Assembly: GCF_002291425.1 (NCBI RefSeq)
Contig: NZ_CP014136.1
Span: forward strand, 1,922,001-1,986,000
DNA length: 64,000 nucleotides
Direction: 5' to 3'
DNA from: Gibbsiella quercinecans
GTDB lineage: Bacteria; Pseudomonadota; Gammaproteobacteria; Enterobacterales; Enterobacteriaceae
The notes beneath the pieces were generated by a model. The model was not told the origin of the DNA. It saw only the letters and a list, made by a program, of their open reading frames with translations, and made no database searches. This document shows positions 47,981 through 57,624 of this stretch, in pieces (position 1 is the stretch's first letter; every line of letters begins with the position of its first letter). The translations under genes and the position numbers were made by a program.

Positions 47981-48958
47981 TTAACGCACTTCGTGTTTCA
48001 GGCTGCCGGTCAGCACGCACAGCACGCCGCGCAGATCGGCATGGCGGATCGCCACCTGCGCCCTTTCATACACTTTGGGTTTGGCGTGATAAGCGATGCC
48101 CAGCCCGGCGACCTGCATCATTTTTAAATCGTTGGCGCCATCGCCAATCGCGACCGTTTGCTCCGGCGGGATACCCAGCTTTTGCGCCAGCGCCACCAGC
48201 GTATCGGCTTTGAACTGCGCGTCCACCACCGGCCCCAGCACCTCGCCGGTCAGTTTGCCATCGCGGATCCCCAGCTCATTGGCCGCCACCGCCACCAGCT
48301 TCAGCTTATCGCGCAGGTGTTCGGCAAAAAAGGTAAACCCGCCGGAAGCGATGGCGACATGCCAGTCCAGCGACTGCAGTTTGCGCACCAGGCTGGTCAG
48401 CCCCGGCATCAGCGGCAGGCTATCGCGCACCTGCAGCAGGATATTGGCATCGGCACCCCTCAGCGTGCCCACGCGTTGGCGCAGGCTGGCGGTGAAGTCC
48501 AGCTCGCCGCGCATCGCGCGCTCGGTCACTTCCGCCACCTGCTCGCCGACGCCGGCCAGCTTGGCGATCTCATCGATGCATTCAATCTGGATCGCCGTGG
48601 AGTCCATATCCATCACCAGCAGGCCCGGCGTGCGCAAGTGCGGGATCTTACCTAGCGGCGCGACGTCCAGGCCGTTTTCCGCCGCCAGCGTTATGATGCG
48701 TGGGCTCAGGGAGCCTGCCAGGCGCACGACCTGGTAATCCTCGACCCACCAGGCGGCCACAATCACCATTGCCGCGCCCAGCTGCCGCTGGAAGTGGGTG
48801 ATGCATACCTTATCCAGCGCCTTGCCATACAATAGCCAGCCCGTATGGCCTGCCCGATAATCCAGCGGCATCACTTCGTCACCGCTTAGTGAAAGAGGAA
48901 GACCCGGCCATTGGGAGATCTCCGCCGGAAGATCGCAATAGGTCAGACTATTTGACAT
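47981..48958 (-). CDS. serB: Phosphoserine phosphatase
   Basis: SerB makes serine from phosphoserine. The 325-residue protein has an N-terminal ACT-like region and a HAD hydrolase domain with the nucleophile motif LLVMDMDSTAIQIECIDEIA near residue 115, the serine motif VAIASGGFTFFAEHL, and IGDGANDLKMM. Two adjacent ATG codons occur at 48961 and 48958; the second has AGGAG at better spacing and starts MSNSLTYCDLPAEISQWPG. It is divergent from ytjB. Confidence 0.97.
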   Translation of the reverse strand: MSNSLTYCDLPAEISQWPGLPLSLSGDEVMPLDYRAGHTGWLLYGKALDKVCITHFQRQLGAAMVIVAAWWVEDYQVVRLAGSLSPRIITLAAENGLDVAPLGKIPHLRTPGLLVMDMDSTAIQIECIDEIAKLAGVGEQVAEVTERAMRGELDFTASLRQRVGTLRGADANILLQVRDSLPLMPGLTSLVRKLQSLDWHVAIASGGFTFFAEHLRDKLKLVAVAANELGIRDGKLTGEVLGPVVDAQFKADTLVALAQKLGIPPEQTVAIGDGANDLKMMQVAGLGIAYHAKPKVYERAQVAIRHADLRGVLCVLTGSLKHEVR

Positions 48959-49073
48959 CATTAACTCCTGAAAGGGATACACATCAGCCAGCGCATAATA
49001 AAACGACGCATCAAGCTATCCTATCGCTATTGCTTCTGGCAACATAAAGTATCCGACAACCTAAGGAAGCCGC

Positions 49074-49757
49074 ATGGCACGCGCCAAACTGAAATTCCGC
49101 CTGCACCGCACGGCTATTATTTTGATTTGCTTGGCATTATTAGTTTTATTAATGCAGGGCGCTTCTTATTTTAGCCTGAGCCACCAGATCGCACGCTCAG
49201 AGCAGGTGGAAGAGTTAGCGCAAACCCTGACCCGCCAGGTGGCCTTCAGCCTGGCACCGTTGCTGGATGACGATAACGACATCGATCATCAACGCATCGA
49301 CGCCATCCTTAAGCAACTCACCGACCACAGCCGCATTCTGGACGCCAGCGTCTACCAGTTGGACGGCACGCTGGTTTCCCATGCCGGCGAGCAGATCAGT
49401 ATCCGCGATCGTCTGGCGCTGGATGGCAAACGCGCCGGCAGCTACTTTAACCACCAGATGGTGGAATCTATTCAGGGCAAAGACGGCCCGTTGGGCTTCA
49501 TCCGGGTTACGCTGGATACCCATGTGCTGGCGACCGAATCCAAGCAGGTGGACAACACCACCAACCTGCTGCGCCTGATGATCCTGCTGGCGCTGGCAAT
49601 CGGTATTATTCTGGCACGCACCCTGCTGCAAGGGCGCCGCAGCCGCTGGCAACAGTCACCGTACTTGCTAACCGCCAACACACCGCTGGCCGAAGGCAAC
49701 ACGGTGGAAGATGACGATCGGGAAAACGAGAAAAACGCGCCCGAGCGGCCATCATAA
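49074..49757 (+). CDS. ytjB: Membrane protein YtjB (Smp)
   Basis: YtjB is an inner-membrane protein of unclear function, known as SMP in older work. The 227-residue protein has a membrane helix at about 14-34 (AIILICLALLVLLMQGASYF), a periplasmic middle with DASVYQLDGTLVSHAGE and GFIRVTLDTHVLA, a second helix at about 165-185, and a hydrophilic tail rich in Asp, Glu and Asn. It is divergent from serB as in E. coli. The lplA and yjjJ genes that lie between ytjB and deoD in E. coli are missing. Confidence 0.9.
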   Translation: MARAKLKFRLHRTAIILICLALLVLLMQGASYFSLSHQIARSEQVEELAQTLTRQVAFSLAPLLDDDNDIDHQRIDAILKQLTDHSRILDASVYQLDGTLVSHAGEQISIRDRLALDGKRAGSYFNHQMVESIQGKDGPLGFIRVTLDTHVLATESKQVDNTTNLLRLMILLALAIGIILARTLLQGRRSRWQQSPYLLTANTPLAEGNTVEDDDRENEKNAPERPS

Positions 49758-49801
49758 CAAATCGGCCGGCCGTTTGGCGGGGGGAATGCGGGGCAGGACG
49801 A

Positions 49802-49832
49802 TACCGTTGGGCGCACATGGCGCCCAACGGTA
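49802..49832. terminator. Long hairpin between convergent ytjB and deoD
   Basis: A 13-bp perfect stem, TACCGTTGGGCGC (49802-49814) with GCGCCCAACGGTA (49820-49832), closes a 5-nt loop and ends seven bases from the deoD stop. No U-tract follows on either strand. Confidence 0.6.
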
Positions 49833-49838
49833 GGCAAA

Positions 49839-50570
49839 TCAGGCGTTATCGCCCAGCAGCACCGATTCCAGCGCAATCACGATCATGTCATTGAACGTCG
49901 TCTGGCGTTCGGCGGCCGTCGTCTCTTCCTGGCGCAGAATATGGTCGGAAACGGTACAAATCGTCAGCGCTTTACAGCCAAACTCTTCATACAGTTCTGC
50001 CGCCACGCCGTAGATGCCGGCCGCTTCCATTTCTACCCCCAGGATGCCGTACTTCTTCATCACCTGGAACATATCCACATCCGGCGTATAGAACAGATCG
50101 GCCGAGAAAATGTTGCCTACGCGTGCTGGGATGCCCTGCGCCGCCGCGGCGTCCACCGCATTGCGCACCATGTCGAAATCCGCAATCGCCGCAAAGTCGT
50201 GGCCTTTGAAACGCATACGGTTAACGTTGGAATCGGTACAGGCGCCCAGACCAATCACCACATCACGCAGTTTGATGTCATCACGCACGGCGCCGCAGGA
50301 GCCAACGCGGATGATTTTCTTCACGCCGAATTCGGCGATCAGTTCACGGGCGTAGATCGAGCAGGAAGGGATCCCCATCCCGTGCCCCATCACAGAAATA
50401 CGGCGGCCTTTGTAAGTGCCGGTGAAACCCAGCATCCCACGCACATTGTTCACTTCTACGGCCCCTTCAAGGAAGGTTTCCGCGATGTATTTTGCACGCA
50501 GCGGATCGCCCGGCATCAGTACCACGTCAGCAAAATCACCCATTTCAGCATTAATGTGCGGCGTAGCCAT
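49839..50570 (-). CDS. deoD: Purine nucleoside phosphorylase DeoD
   Basis: DeoD phosphorolyses purine (deoxy)nucleosides to base and pentose-1-phosphate. The 243-residue protein starts [32 protein letters not shown]... in family style, with the [17 protein letters not shown] and [19 protein letters not shown] motifs and the base-pocket [13 protein letters not shown]. It is slightly longer than E. coli (239). AGGAAG precedes the ATG at 50570. It is the last gene of deoCABD, 76 bp after deoB. Confidence 0.97.
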   Translation of the reverse strand: MATPHINAEMGDFADVVLMPGDPLRAKYIAETFLEGAVEVNNVRGMLGFTGTYKGRRISVMGHGMGIPSCSIYARELIAEFGVKKIIRVGSCGAVRDDIKLRDVVIGLGACTDSNVNRMRFKGHDFAAIADFDMVRNAVDAAAAQGIPARVGNIFSADLFYTPDVDMFQVMKKYGILGVEMEAAGIYGVAAELYEEFGCKALTICTVSDHILRQEETTAAERQTTFNDMIVIALESVLLGDNA

Positions 50571-50646
50571 AGTTGTCTTCCTTCAAATCGTATTAAATAA
50601 AAAAACGTCTAAACCCATAAGCTTCAAGTCACAGGCTCACGGCAGC

Positions 50647-51870
50647 TTACAGCATGGATTTGCCATACTCCATCGGCGACAGGCCAAAGTAGCTGGCTAC
50701 CGTCTGGCCGATATCGGCAAAGGTTTTACGGTGGCCCAACGAACCGGGTTTCACCTTCGGCCCATAGATCAACACCGGGATATGTTCACGGGTGTGATCG
50801 GTGCCGCTCCAGGTGGGATCGCAGCCATGGTCGGCCGTGAAGATAATCATATCGTCATCTTTCACCCAATTCAGCAATTCCGGCAGCCGGCGATCAAACA
50901 GCTCCAGCGCTGCGGCATAGCCCGGCACATCGCGGCGGTGGCCATAGGCGGAGTCAAAATCAACGAAGTTGGTGAACACAATGGTATTGTCGCCAGCTTT
51001 TTCCATCTCGGCCACGGTGGCGTCGAACAGCGCATCAAGACCGGTCGCCTTCACTTTTTTGGTGATGCCGACGTTCGCATAGATATCAGCGATTTTACCG
51101 ATCGAAACCACATTGCCGCCTTTTTCTTCCACCAGTTTTTTCAAGATGGTCGGCGCCGGCGGCTCTACGGCCAGATCGTGGCGGTTGCCGGTGCGTTGGA
51201 AGTTGCCCGGTTTGTCGCCAATGAACGGGCGCGCAATCACGCGGCCGATGTTATAGCCGCCTTCGGTCAGCTCTTCACGGGCGATCTCGCACAGTTGGTA
51301 CAGGCGCTCCAGCCCAAAGGTTTCTTCGTGGCAGGCGATCTGGAACACTGAGTCTGCCGAGGTATAGAAAATCGGCTTGCCGGTTTTCATGTGCTCTTCG
51401 CCCAGTTGATCGAGGATCACGGTGCCGGAAGAGTGGCAGTTGCCCAGGTAGCCAGGCAGTTCGGCACGTTCAACCAGTGTGTCGAGCAGCGCCTGCGGGA
51501 AGCTATTCTGCTGATCTTTAAAGTAGCCCCAGTCAAACAGCACCGGCACGCCGGCGATTTCCCAGTGGCCTGACGGCGTATCCTTGCCGGAAGACAGCTC
51601 GCTGGCATAGGCGTAGGCGCCGATGATATCGGCATGTTTATCCAGCCCCTCCGGAAAGTGCCCGGTCGACTCTTCGGCCGCTTTGCCCAGGCCCAGACGG
51701 CTCAGGTTGGGCAGCGTCAACGGGCCGCTGCGGCCCACATTGGCTTCACCACGCGCGCAAGCGGCGGCAATATGGCCGAGGGTATCGGCGCCTTTGTCAC
51801 CAAAACGTTCAGCGTCTTCGCTGGCGCCAATGCCGAATGAGTCAAGGACCATGATAAAAGTACGTTTCAT
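50647..51870 (-). CDS. deoB: Phosphopentomutase
   Basis: DeoB interconverts (deoxy)ribose-1- and 5-phosphate. The start at 51870 (AGGAGAACACA before ATG) gives 407 residues, the E. coli length, beginning [20 protein letters not shown]. Alkaline-phosphatase-superfamily metal motifs are visible: VLDSFGIG at the N terminus and [20 protein letters not shown] near 335. It lies between deoA and deoD in the deo operon. Confidence 0.98.
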   Translation of the reverse strand: MKRTFIMVLDSFGIGASEDAERFGDKGADTLGHIAAACARGEANVGRSGPLTLPNLSRLGLGKAAEESTGHFPEGLDKHADIIGAYAYASELSSGKDTPSGHWEIAGVPVLFDWGYFKDQQNSFPQALLDTLVERAELPGYLGNCHSSGTVILDQLGEEHMKTGKPIFYTSADSVFQIACHEETFGLERLYQLCEIAREELTEGGYNIGRVIARPFIGDKPGNFQRTGNRHDLAVEPPAPTILKKLVEEKGGNVVSIGKIADIYANVGITKKVKATGLDALFDATVAEMEKAGDNTIVFTNFVDFDSAYGHRRDVPGYAAALELFDRRLPELLNWVKDDDMIIFTADHGCDPTWSGTDHTREHIPVLIYGPKVKPGSLGHRKTFADIGQTVASYFGLSPMEYGKSML

Positions 51871-51965
51871 TGTGTTCTCCTGCGTGCTTTCACGCGTTAA
51901 CGGCGGCAATGTTCGCCGCCGCTGTTAATGCTGTTGCCAACGCCAGGTGCCATCACCGGCGCCGC

Positions 51966-53288
51966 TTATTCCGTTATCCGCTGGTAAACCACCGGCGTTG
52001 CCGCCGGCGGCTGCTCACCGATCTTCATCGCCGCGCGCAGCGTATCGGCCGCCTGCTGCCAGCTGGCTTCATCGTTGGCGTGGATCACCGCCAGCGGGCG
52101 CTGCCCGTCGACGGCATCGCCAAGCTGCGCCATCTCTGTCAGGCCGACGCTGTAATCAATGCTGTCGTTCGCACGGCGACGGCCACCACCCAGCGCCACC
52201 ACCGCCATGCCCAGCGCACGGGTATCCATGGCGTTGACGATCCCCGGCATCTCGGCATAAACCGGCTTGCTAAGCGTCGCCGCCGGCAGGTAGCTGTCAT
52301 AGCGCTCAATAAAGTCCACAGGCCCCTGTTGCGCCGCTACCATGCGGCCAAAGGTTTCCGCCGCGCTGCCGTTATCCAGCACCTGCTGCAGTTTGGCGCG
52401 CGCTGCGGCAGGGCTTTGCGCCAGGCCGCCGGACAGCAGCATTTCCACGCACAAGGCCATCGTCACTTCCAGCAGACGCGGGTTGCGGTACTCGCCGGTC
52501 AGGAAGCGCACCGCTTCGCGGACTTCCACCGCATTGCCGGCGCTGGAAGCCAGCACCTGGTTCATGTCGGTCAGCAATGCCGTTGTCTTACAGTTGGCGC
52601 CGTTCGCTACGCCGACGATGGCGCGGGCCAGACCTTCCGACTGCGCGTAGGTTGGCATAAAGGCGCCCGAGCCGACCTTCACGTCCATCACCAGCGCATC
52701 CAGCCCCTCGGCCAGCTTTTTCGCCAGGATAGAGGCGGTAATCAGTGGGATCGAATCCACAGTGGCCGTGATGTCGCGCGTGGCGTAAAAGCGCTTATCG
52801 GCCGGCGCCAGCGAGCTGGTTTGGCCGATAATAGCAACGCCGACCGCTTTAATAATCTGGCGAAAGCGGCTGTCATCCGGGAAAATATCAAAGCCCGGGA
52901 TCGCTTCCAGTTTATCCAGCGTGCCGCCGGTGTGCCCCAGCCCGCGGCCGGAAATCATCGGCACATAGCCGCCGCAGGCGGCCACCATCGGCCCGAGCAT
53001 CAGCGACGTCACATCGCCCACGCCGCCGGTGGAATGTTTATCCACCACCGGGCCGTTCAGCCCCAGCCCTTGCCAATTCAGCACGGTACCGGAATCGCGC
53101 ATCGCCATGGTCAGCGCCACGCGCTCCGCCATGGTCATATCGTGGAAATAAATGGTCATCGCCAGCGCGGCGATCTGCCCTTCGGACACCGAGTTATCGC
53201 GGACCCCATTGATAAAAAAGCGAATTTCAGCCTCGTTTAACGGCTGGCCGTCACGCTTCTTACGAATAATTTCTTGTGCCAGGAACAA
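51966..53288 (-). CDS. deoA: Thymidine phosphorylase, UUG start
   Basis: DeoA cleaves thymidine and deoxyuridine to base and deoxyribose-1-phosphate. With TTG at 53288 as start the protein has 440 residues, the E. coli length, beginning (M)[25 protein letters not shown] lies six bases upstream and E. coli deoA also uses UUG. The signature [19 protein letters not shown] is near residue 85. An upstream ATG would add 23 unrelated residues. It lies 65 bp after deoC. Confidence 0.97.
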   Translation of the reverse strand: MFLAQEIIRKKRDGQPLNEAEIRFFINGVRDNSVSEGQIAALAMTIYFHDMTMAERVALTMAMRDSGTVLNWQGLGLNGPVVDKHSTGGVGDVTSLMLGPMVAACGGYVPMISGRGLGHTGGTLDKLEAIPGFDIFPDDSRFRQIIKAVGVAIIGQTSSLAPADKRFYATRDITATVDSIPLITASILAKKLAEGLDALVMDVKVGSGAFMPTYAQSEGLARAIVGVANGANCKTTALLTDMNQVLASSAGNAVEVREAVRFLTGEYRNPRLLEVTMALCVEMLLSGGLAQSPAAARAKLQQVLDNGSAAETFGRMVAAQQGPVDFIERYDSYLPAATLSKPVYAEMPGIVNAMDTRALGMAVVALGGGRRRANDSIDYSVGLTEMAQLGDAVDGQRPLAVIHANDEASWQQAADTLRAAMKIGEQPPAATPVVYQRITE

Positions 53289-53353
53289 GGCATCCCCCTG
53301 TTTGACCGAGTGTCGGGCCATGCAATTGCTACGGCCGACGGCCGCAGACAGAA

Positions 53354-54133
53354 TCAATAGTCGCCGCCGCCGGCCTGAGCGCCATGCCCCAGCGCCGCCA
53401 GCAGACTGGCCAACAGGCTTGAAGCGCCAAAGCGGAAGTGGCGCGCATCGGCCCAGCCTGCGCCCATGATACGGTCGGCAAGTTGCAGATAATGCTGCGC
53501 CTCTTGCGCCGTACGCACGCCGCCCGCCGGTTTAAAACCGACCCGCTCGCCAACGCCCATATCGCGGATCACCCCAAGCATCAACTCCGCGCTGGCCAGC
53601 GTGGCGTTAACCGGGACCTTACCGGTCGAGGTTTTAATAAAATCAGCGCCGGCATTAATGGCAATTTCCGAGGCCTGACGTATCAAATCCGCCTGCTTGA
53701 GCTCACCGGTTTCGATAATCACTTTCAGCAGAACGCCCGCGGCGGCACAGGCCTGCTTACACTGTTTCACCAGTTCAAAGCCCACCTGCGGATTGCCGGC
53801 CATCAGCGCACGGTACGGAAACACCACGTCCACCTCATCGGCGCCGTAGGCGATCGCTGCGCGGGTTTCCGCCACCGCGATATCGATATCATCATTGCCG
53901 TGCGGGAAATTGGTCACGGTGGCAATACGAATATCCGGCGTCCCCTGTTGGCGCAGGGTTTTACGCGCAATCGGGATAAAACGTGGGTAGATACAGATGG
54001 CGGCCGTATGCCCTGCCGGGCTATTGGCCTGACGACACAGCGCAATCACTTTCTCATCGGTGTCATCATCATTCAGTGTGGTTAAATCCATCAAACTCAG
54101 CGCACGTTGCGCTGCTGCGGTAAATTCGGTCAT
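53354..54133 (-). CDS. deoC: Deoxyribose-phosphate aldolase
   Basis: DeoC splits deoxyribose-5-phosphate into glyceraldehyde-3-phosphate and acetaldehyde. The start at 54133 gives 259 residues, the E. coli length, starting [20 protein letters not shown] with GGAGAG before the ATG. The Schiff-base lysine is in [11 protein letters not shown], with the second key lysine in [16 protein letters not shown] and [14 protein letters not shown] later. It is the first gene of deoCABD. Confidence 0.98.
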   Translation of the reverse strand: MTEFTAAAQRALSLMDLTTLNDDDTDEKVIALCRQANSPAGHTAAICIYPRFIPIARKTLRQQGTPDIRIATVTNFPHGNDDIDIAVAETRAAIAYGADEVDVVFPYRALMAGNPQVGFELVKQCKQACAAAGVLLKVIIETGELKQADLIRQASEIAINAGADFIKTSTGKVPVNATLASAELMLGVIRDMGVGERVGFKPAGGVRTAQEAQHYLQLADRIMGAGWADARHFRFGASSLLASLLAALGHGAQAGGGDY

Positions 54134-54550
54134 AGAACTCTCCAACGAGTACAACCCAAGGCAACCGCGCCCGGGTTGAGTAGGTCATCATGAGCCAATC
54201 TGTTTGCTTCGCTCATTTTATGTTGGCGAGCGGACTTGGTTCCTTGAAGATAGCGCTGGGAAAGGGTTTTCCCCGGCGGCAACTGAGATCCTTCTCACCG
54301 CGTATGGCTATTCAATTGTAATAACCAGCAAGGCAATTGGAACACAAGGGCCATGGAGGGTTTGTGTTCCGATTCACATTATATGAAATATTCGTGTAAC
54401 AAGTCCGAATTATATGTGATTAACATCACATATAAAGGCGATTTTGTTCACAAAATGGCCAAGCTGGATACTGCAATTATGGTTGCAACGCAGGCGTCAG
54501 TCCACGATATGCCATCAGTTTAGCGCTGAAGCAAAGATGGCTGGCCAGCT
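54134..54550 (-). promoter_or_regulatory. deo operon control region with two CRP sites
   Basis: No gene is present. Two CRP sites stand out: TGTGT-N6-TCACA (54363-54378) and TGTGA-N6-TCACA (54415-54430), the second a perfect consensus. Their centres are 52 bp apart, matching deoP2 of E. coli, where CRP and CytR act together. I did not find a clear DeoR operator. A -10-like TATTAC lies at 54318-54323, but promoter placement is uncertain. E. coli yjjW and yjjI, next to deoC there, are absent. Confidence 0.78.
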
Positions 54551-55327
54551 TCAGATAGCGAACAGGGTGCGGGTATTTTGTTGCAGTTGTGTGGCGATCG
54601 TTTCGGCAGGTTCTGGCCGCAGCAGGCAAAGCGCCTGAAAAACGTCTGCGGCGCGCTCGGGGCGGTTTGGCTGGCCCTGATAGCCGGCCAACGGCATGTC
54701 CGGGGCATCGGTTTCCAGCAGCAACGCCGCCAACGGCAACTGCGCCATGACGCCGCGGGTTTTCTGCGCCCGTGGGTAGGTGATGGTGCCGCCAACGCCG
54801 ATAAAGTAGCCCAGGCGAACAAACGCCTGCGCCTGCGCCAGGCTACCGGCAAAACCGTGCACCACGCCGCGGCGCGGCACATCGGCCCGGCGCAGCATGG
54901 CCGCCAGTTGATCATGGCTGCGCCGCGAATGCAAAATCACCGGCAAATCATGCCGGCCGGCCAGTTTAAGCTGGGCCGCCAGCAGCCTTTGCTGCCGCGC
55001 CAGCTGCGGCTCGGCCATGTACAGGTCAAGGCCGATCTCCCCCACCGCCACCAGCTTGGCCGGTTTGCTGGCGAGAAAATCTGCCAGTTGCGCCAGCTGT
55101 TCGTCGCCGTGCTGGGCGATATACAACGGATGCAGGCCAAGGGCGGCATACAGCGGCGAATGTTCGCGCGCCAGGCGCAATACGCGCGCGAAGCGATCGG
55201 CGGTAACGGCGGGAACGATAATTTGCCGGACGCCGGCCTGCTGCGCCAGCGCCAGGCTTTGCGCCTCCTGGCCGTAAAACGGCGGAAAATCGAAGTGGCA
55301 ATGAGTATCCGTAAAGCGATAGCTCAT
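54551..55327 (-). CDS. yjjV: TatD-family metal-dependent hydrolase YjjV
   Basis: YjjV belongs to the TatD DNase-like amidohydrolases; its physiological substrate is unknown. The 258-residue protein has the metal motif FTDTHCHFDFPPF at the start, VGEIGLDLY near 95, PVILHSRRSHDQLAAML near 130 and the late LLETDAPDMPL, so all expected metal ligands are in place. The ATG overlaps the yjjU stop as ATGA, which indicates coupling with yjjU. Confidence 0.93.
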   Translation of the reverse strand: MSYRFTDTHCHFDFPPFYGQEAQSLALAQQAGVRQIIVPAVTADRFARVLRLAREHSPLYAALGLHPLYIAQHGDEQLAQLADFLASKPAKLVAVGEIGLDLYMAEPQLARQQRLLAAQLKLAGRHDLPVILHSRRSHDQLAAMLRRADVPRRGVVHGFAGSLAQAQAFVRLGYFIGVGGTITYPRAQKTRGVMAQLPLAALLLETDAPDMPLAGYQGQPNRPERAADVFQALCLLRPEPAETIATQLQQNTRTLFAI

Positions 55328-56427
55328 ACCGCCTTGCCCTCACCGCCCGCGGTAACATCAGGCCCGATGCTGTCGTTGGCGATCAGGGCATCGTCAACCG
55401 GCACGTTGACTGCCGGCATGGCGGTGGGCACGCGGCGCCGGTTCTCCGGCTGCAACAGGCGGCGCGAGAGCGGTTTTTGCACCCGGATGCCGTCATTGTT
55501 GGCCTGCGCCTGCAGCCAATGCCCCACGGTCGCCAGGAAATAGCGCCCGCAGCGCCGCCCAAGATGATAATCAAGGTTCAACGCGGAAATGCGGCTGCCG
55601 AGCGCGTGGCTTGCCAGCGGCTTCGGTGGGAAGATTTCAAAGATGCGCAGATCGCCCGGGGGCTTTTCAATGAACTGCTGAATACGGTGGTAGCTTTGCT
55701 CATGCTGCTGCATGATGCGCACCATTTGCTGCAGGCTACTGTCGGTCAACCAATGCTCCATGCGCTTCATCCACTGGGGCGTATAGAACATTTGCGAAGG
55801 CACGGTGCGGATCACTACGATGGTATCGGCACCACGCCGGTAGGCTTCTTCCACTGGAATAGCATCGCTGATGCCGCCGTCCTGGTAACTCACGCCTTCC
55901 AGTTTTACCCCCATCCGGTAGAAGCCTGGGATCGCGCTGGAGGCCTTAATCGCCTGCAACCAGCTGTCACGCCGCGCCGGCAGATAGGTGGGCGCAAAAT
56001 TGTCGCTGCGGCAGGCGCACATCAGGAATTCACGGCCGTCGATGAGCTGCTTTTCAGCCACGTCCATCGCCAGCGGCAACTGCCGGGAAGTGATATCCAC
56101 CAGCCAGTCCAGATCGATAAGGTGCCCACCGCGCACAAAGCGCAACGGGTTAAAGAATTCAGCCGAGGTGGTGTAGCGGGTAATGACACGCCGCGCGTAG
56201 CCCATCTGGCCGCAAACGAAGGCAGATAAGTTTTGCGCACCGGCAGAGGTGCCAATCAACAATTCAAAAGGGTTAAAGCGGGCGCGCTGGAATTCATCCA
56301 GCACGCCGGCAGTGAAAATGCCGCGCTGCCCGCCCCCTTCACAGACCAACACCGTTTTACCGGGCCGGTATGGTTTAAACGCCAGCGGTTCTATATTGCC
56401 GAGCGTGATGGGTATCCGCTGTCCCAA
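55324..56427 (-). CDS. yjjU: Patatin-like phospholipase YjjU, probable UUG start
   Basis: YjjU is a patatin-domain lipase-like protein. With TTG 56427 as start it has 367 residues beginning (M)GQRIPITLGNIEPLAFKP, as in E. coli, and TGAGGA lies at a good distance. The oxyanion loop CEGGGQRGIFTAGVL, the nucleophile GTSAG (LIGTSAGAQNLSAF) and the catalytic DGGISDAIPV are intact. An upstream ATG at 56526 would read through the csbD-like gene in another frame, so its 33 extra residues are probably not real. It follows that gene by ten bases. Confidence 0.92.
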   Translation of the reverse strand: MGQRIPITLGNIEPLAFKPYRPGKTVLVCEGGGQRGIFTAGVLDEFQRARFNPFELLIGTSAGAQNLSAFVCGQMGYARRVITRYTTSAEFFNPLRFVRGGHLIDLDWLVDITSRQLPLAMDVAEKQLIDGREFLMCACRSDNFAPTYLPARRDSWLQAIKASSAIPGFYRMGVKLEGVSYQDGGISDAIPVEEAYRRGADTIVVIRTVPSQMFYTPQWMKRMEHWLTDSSLQQMVRIMQQHEQSYHRIQQFIEKPPGDLRIFEIFPPKPLASHALGSRISALNLDYHLGRRCGRYFLATVGHWLQAQANNDGIRVQKPLSRRLLQPENRRRVPTAMPAVNVPVDDALIANDSIGPDVTAGGEGKAV

Positions 56428-56437
56428 CGGCGTATCC

Positions 56438-56632
56438 TCAGTAGGGTGTGGTAGATGCCTTTTCTGAAGATACTCCTTCTTGCTCTTTTCCGTAATCTTC
56501 TTGAAGCACGCCGGAAAGGACATCATTACTGCCGCCCAACCATGCGCAATCGTTGCCGGAAACCTGCCCCCAGGCCTGCCAGAGCTGGCCTTTCAGCTGT
56601 TTCCATCGCCCGAGGATAATGTCGCTATTCAT
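56438..56632 (-). CDS. CsbD-like small stress protein
   Basis: This 64-residue protein resembles the CsbD/YjbJ family of small, abundant stress proteins: MNSDIILGRWKQLKGQLWQA, then WGQVSGNDCAWLGGSNDVLSG and LQEDYGKEQE follow the family pattern NWKQ-KGK-KE-WGKLTDDD-x-GKRDQL-GK-QERYG. It departs in having a cysteine and no second-half repeat of the motif. Two ATG codons are adjacent; the second (56632) is chosen. The stop is ten bases from the yjjU start, suggesting cotranscription. The function of the family is unknown. Confidence 0.75.
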   Translation of the reverse strand: MNSDIILGRWKQLKGQLWQAWGQVSGNDCAWLGGSNDVLSGVLQEDYGKEQEGVSSEKASTTPY

Positions 56633-56690
56633 CACGCACCTCCCATCAAGAAAATAAAGAATTAAGCTTTGTTACAGTCAGAGATACCGG

Positions 56691-56852
56691 CTAAAGGCGC
56701 TTACGGCCGGTAAACAGGCTCACCAGGAACAGGATAATACCGACGACAAACACCACTTTAGCGGCCCAGGCAGCGGTACCCGCCAGCGCACCAAAACCCA
56801 ATGCCGCCGCGATCAATGCGATAACTAAAAAGATAATGCCCCAACGAAACAT
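56691..56852 (-). CDS. ytjA: DUF1328 membrane protein YtjA
   Basis: A 53-residue protein begins [20 protein letters not shown] and ends [12 protein letters not shown], almost identical to E. coli YtjA of the same length. Two hydrophobic helices (about 4-24 and 30-47) with a short [12 protein letters not shown] link point to the inner membrane. A GGAGAG site precedes the ATG. The function is unknown; homologues are stress induced. It lies between osmY and the csbD-like gene on the same strand. Confidence 0.92.
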   Translation of the reverse strand: MFRWGIIFLVIALIAAALGFGALAGTAAWAAKVVFVVGIILFLVSLFTGRKRL

Positions 56853-57009
56853 AAGCCTCTCCTTACCATAGTGAAAAACACATTACACCTGCCCCAGCAC
56901 TACCGGGAGTACGTTAAAAAGGCGGCAGATTATTTTTATTTCTGGATGGTGCAGCCCAGGGTTACCCCTGGGCGTCATGCTTGTTGATGCGGGCAGTGAT
57001 AAATGCGCG

Positions 57010-57624
57010 TTACGGCTTCACGGTCAGATCGTTTTTCACGCTTTTCACGCCATCGATTGACTTGGCGATGCTTTCGGCACGTTCAGCCTGCGCCTGCGTT
57101 TTAACTTCGCCGGAAAGCTGAACCACACCGTCAGTGGTTTCTACTTTAACGTTACGTGACGGAACGATGTCATCGGTCAGCAGTTTGGCTTTCAGCGCGC
57201 TGGTTGTCGCCGCATCGCCGGCATAAGATTTCACCGATTGGCTCGACGCATCTTTCACGTGCAGTTTGTCACTCACTGACGCTACGCCTTCAACCTTACC
57301 GGCGGCGCTAACGGCTTGTTCGGCCTGCGCCTGGCTGGTGACAAACCCGCTCAGCGTCACCACGCCTTTTTCCGTTTTCACAGAAATGTCGGTACTTTTG
57401 ATACTGTCATCATTCAGCAGCGCACTTTTAACTTTAGCCGTTATTGCGCTGTCATCCATGTAGTTGTCGACTTTTTTCATCGAGCTATCGATTTTCGCGC
57501 CAGCGCTGTCGGTCGCGCTGGAGGCTTTATTGAGCAGCGATCCCTCAGCCAGTACGCTCCCACTTACCAGAACGGAGCCCAGAACAACGGCCATCAGTGA
57601 ATGTGCGAACTTGGTCTTTTTCAT
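57010..57624 (-). CDS. osmY: Periplasmic osmotically inducible protein OsmY
   Basis: OsmY is a periplasmic chaperone-like protein induced by osmotic stress and stationary phase through sigma-S. The ATG at 57624 gives 204 residues with a signal peptide ([20 protein letters not shown] then SGSVLA) and two BON domains, [20 protein letters not shown] and [20 protein letters not shown], each ending in a VKSVKNDL-like strand. GAAGAGAACG lies before the ATG. A longer start would add 45 residues without homology. Confidence 0.96.
   Translation of the reverse strand: MKKTKFAHSLMAVVLGSVLVSGSVLAEGSLLNKASSATDSAGAKIDSSMKKVDNYMDDSAITAKVKSALLNDDSIKSTDISVKTEKGVVTLSGFVTSQAQAEQAVSAAGKVEGVASVSDKLHVKDASSQSVKSYAGDAATTSALKAKLLTDDIVPSRNVKVETTDGVVQLSGEVKTQAQAERAESIAKSIDGVKSVKNDLTVKP

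Noticed and set aside
51870-53240. 456-codon open frame on the plus strand
   Set aside because: Antisense to deoA, His/Arg/Gln-rich composition typical of a shadow frame.
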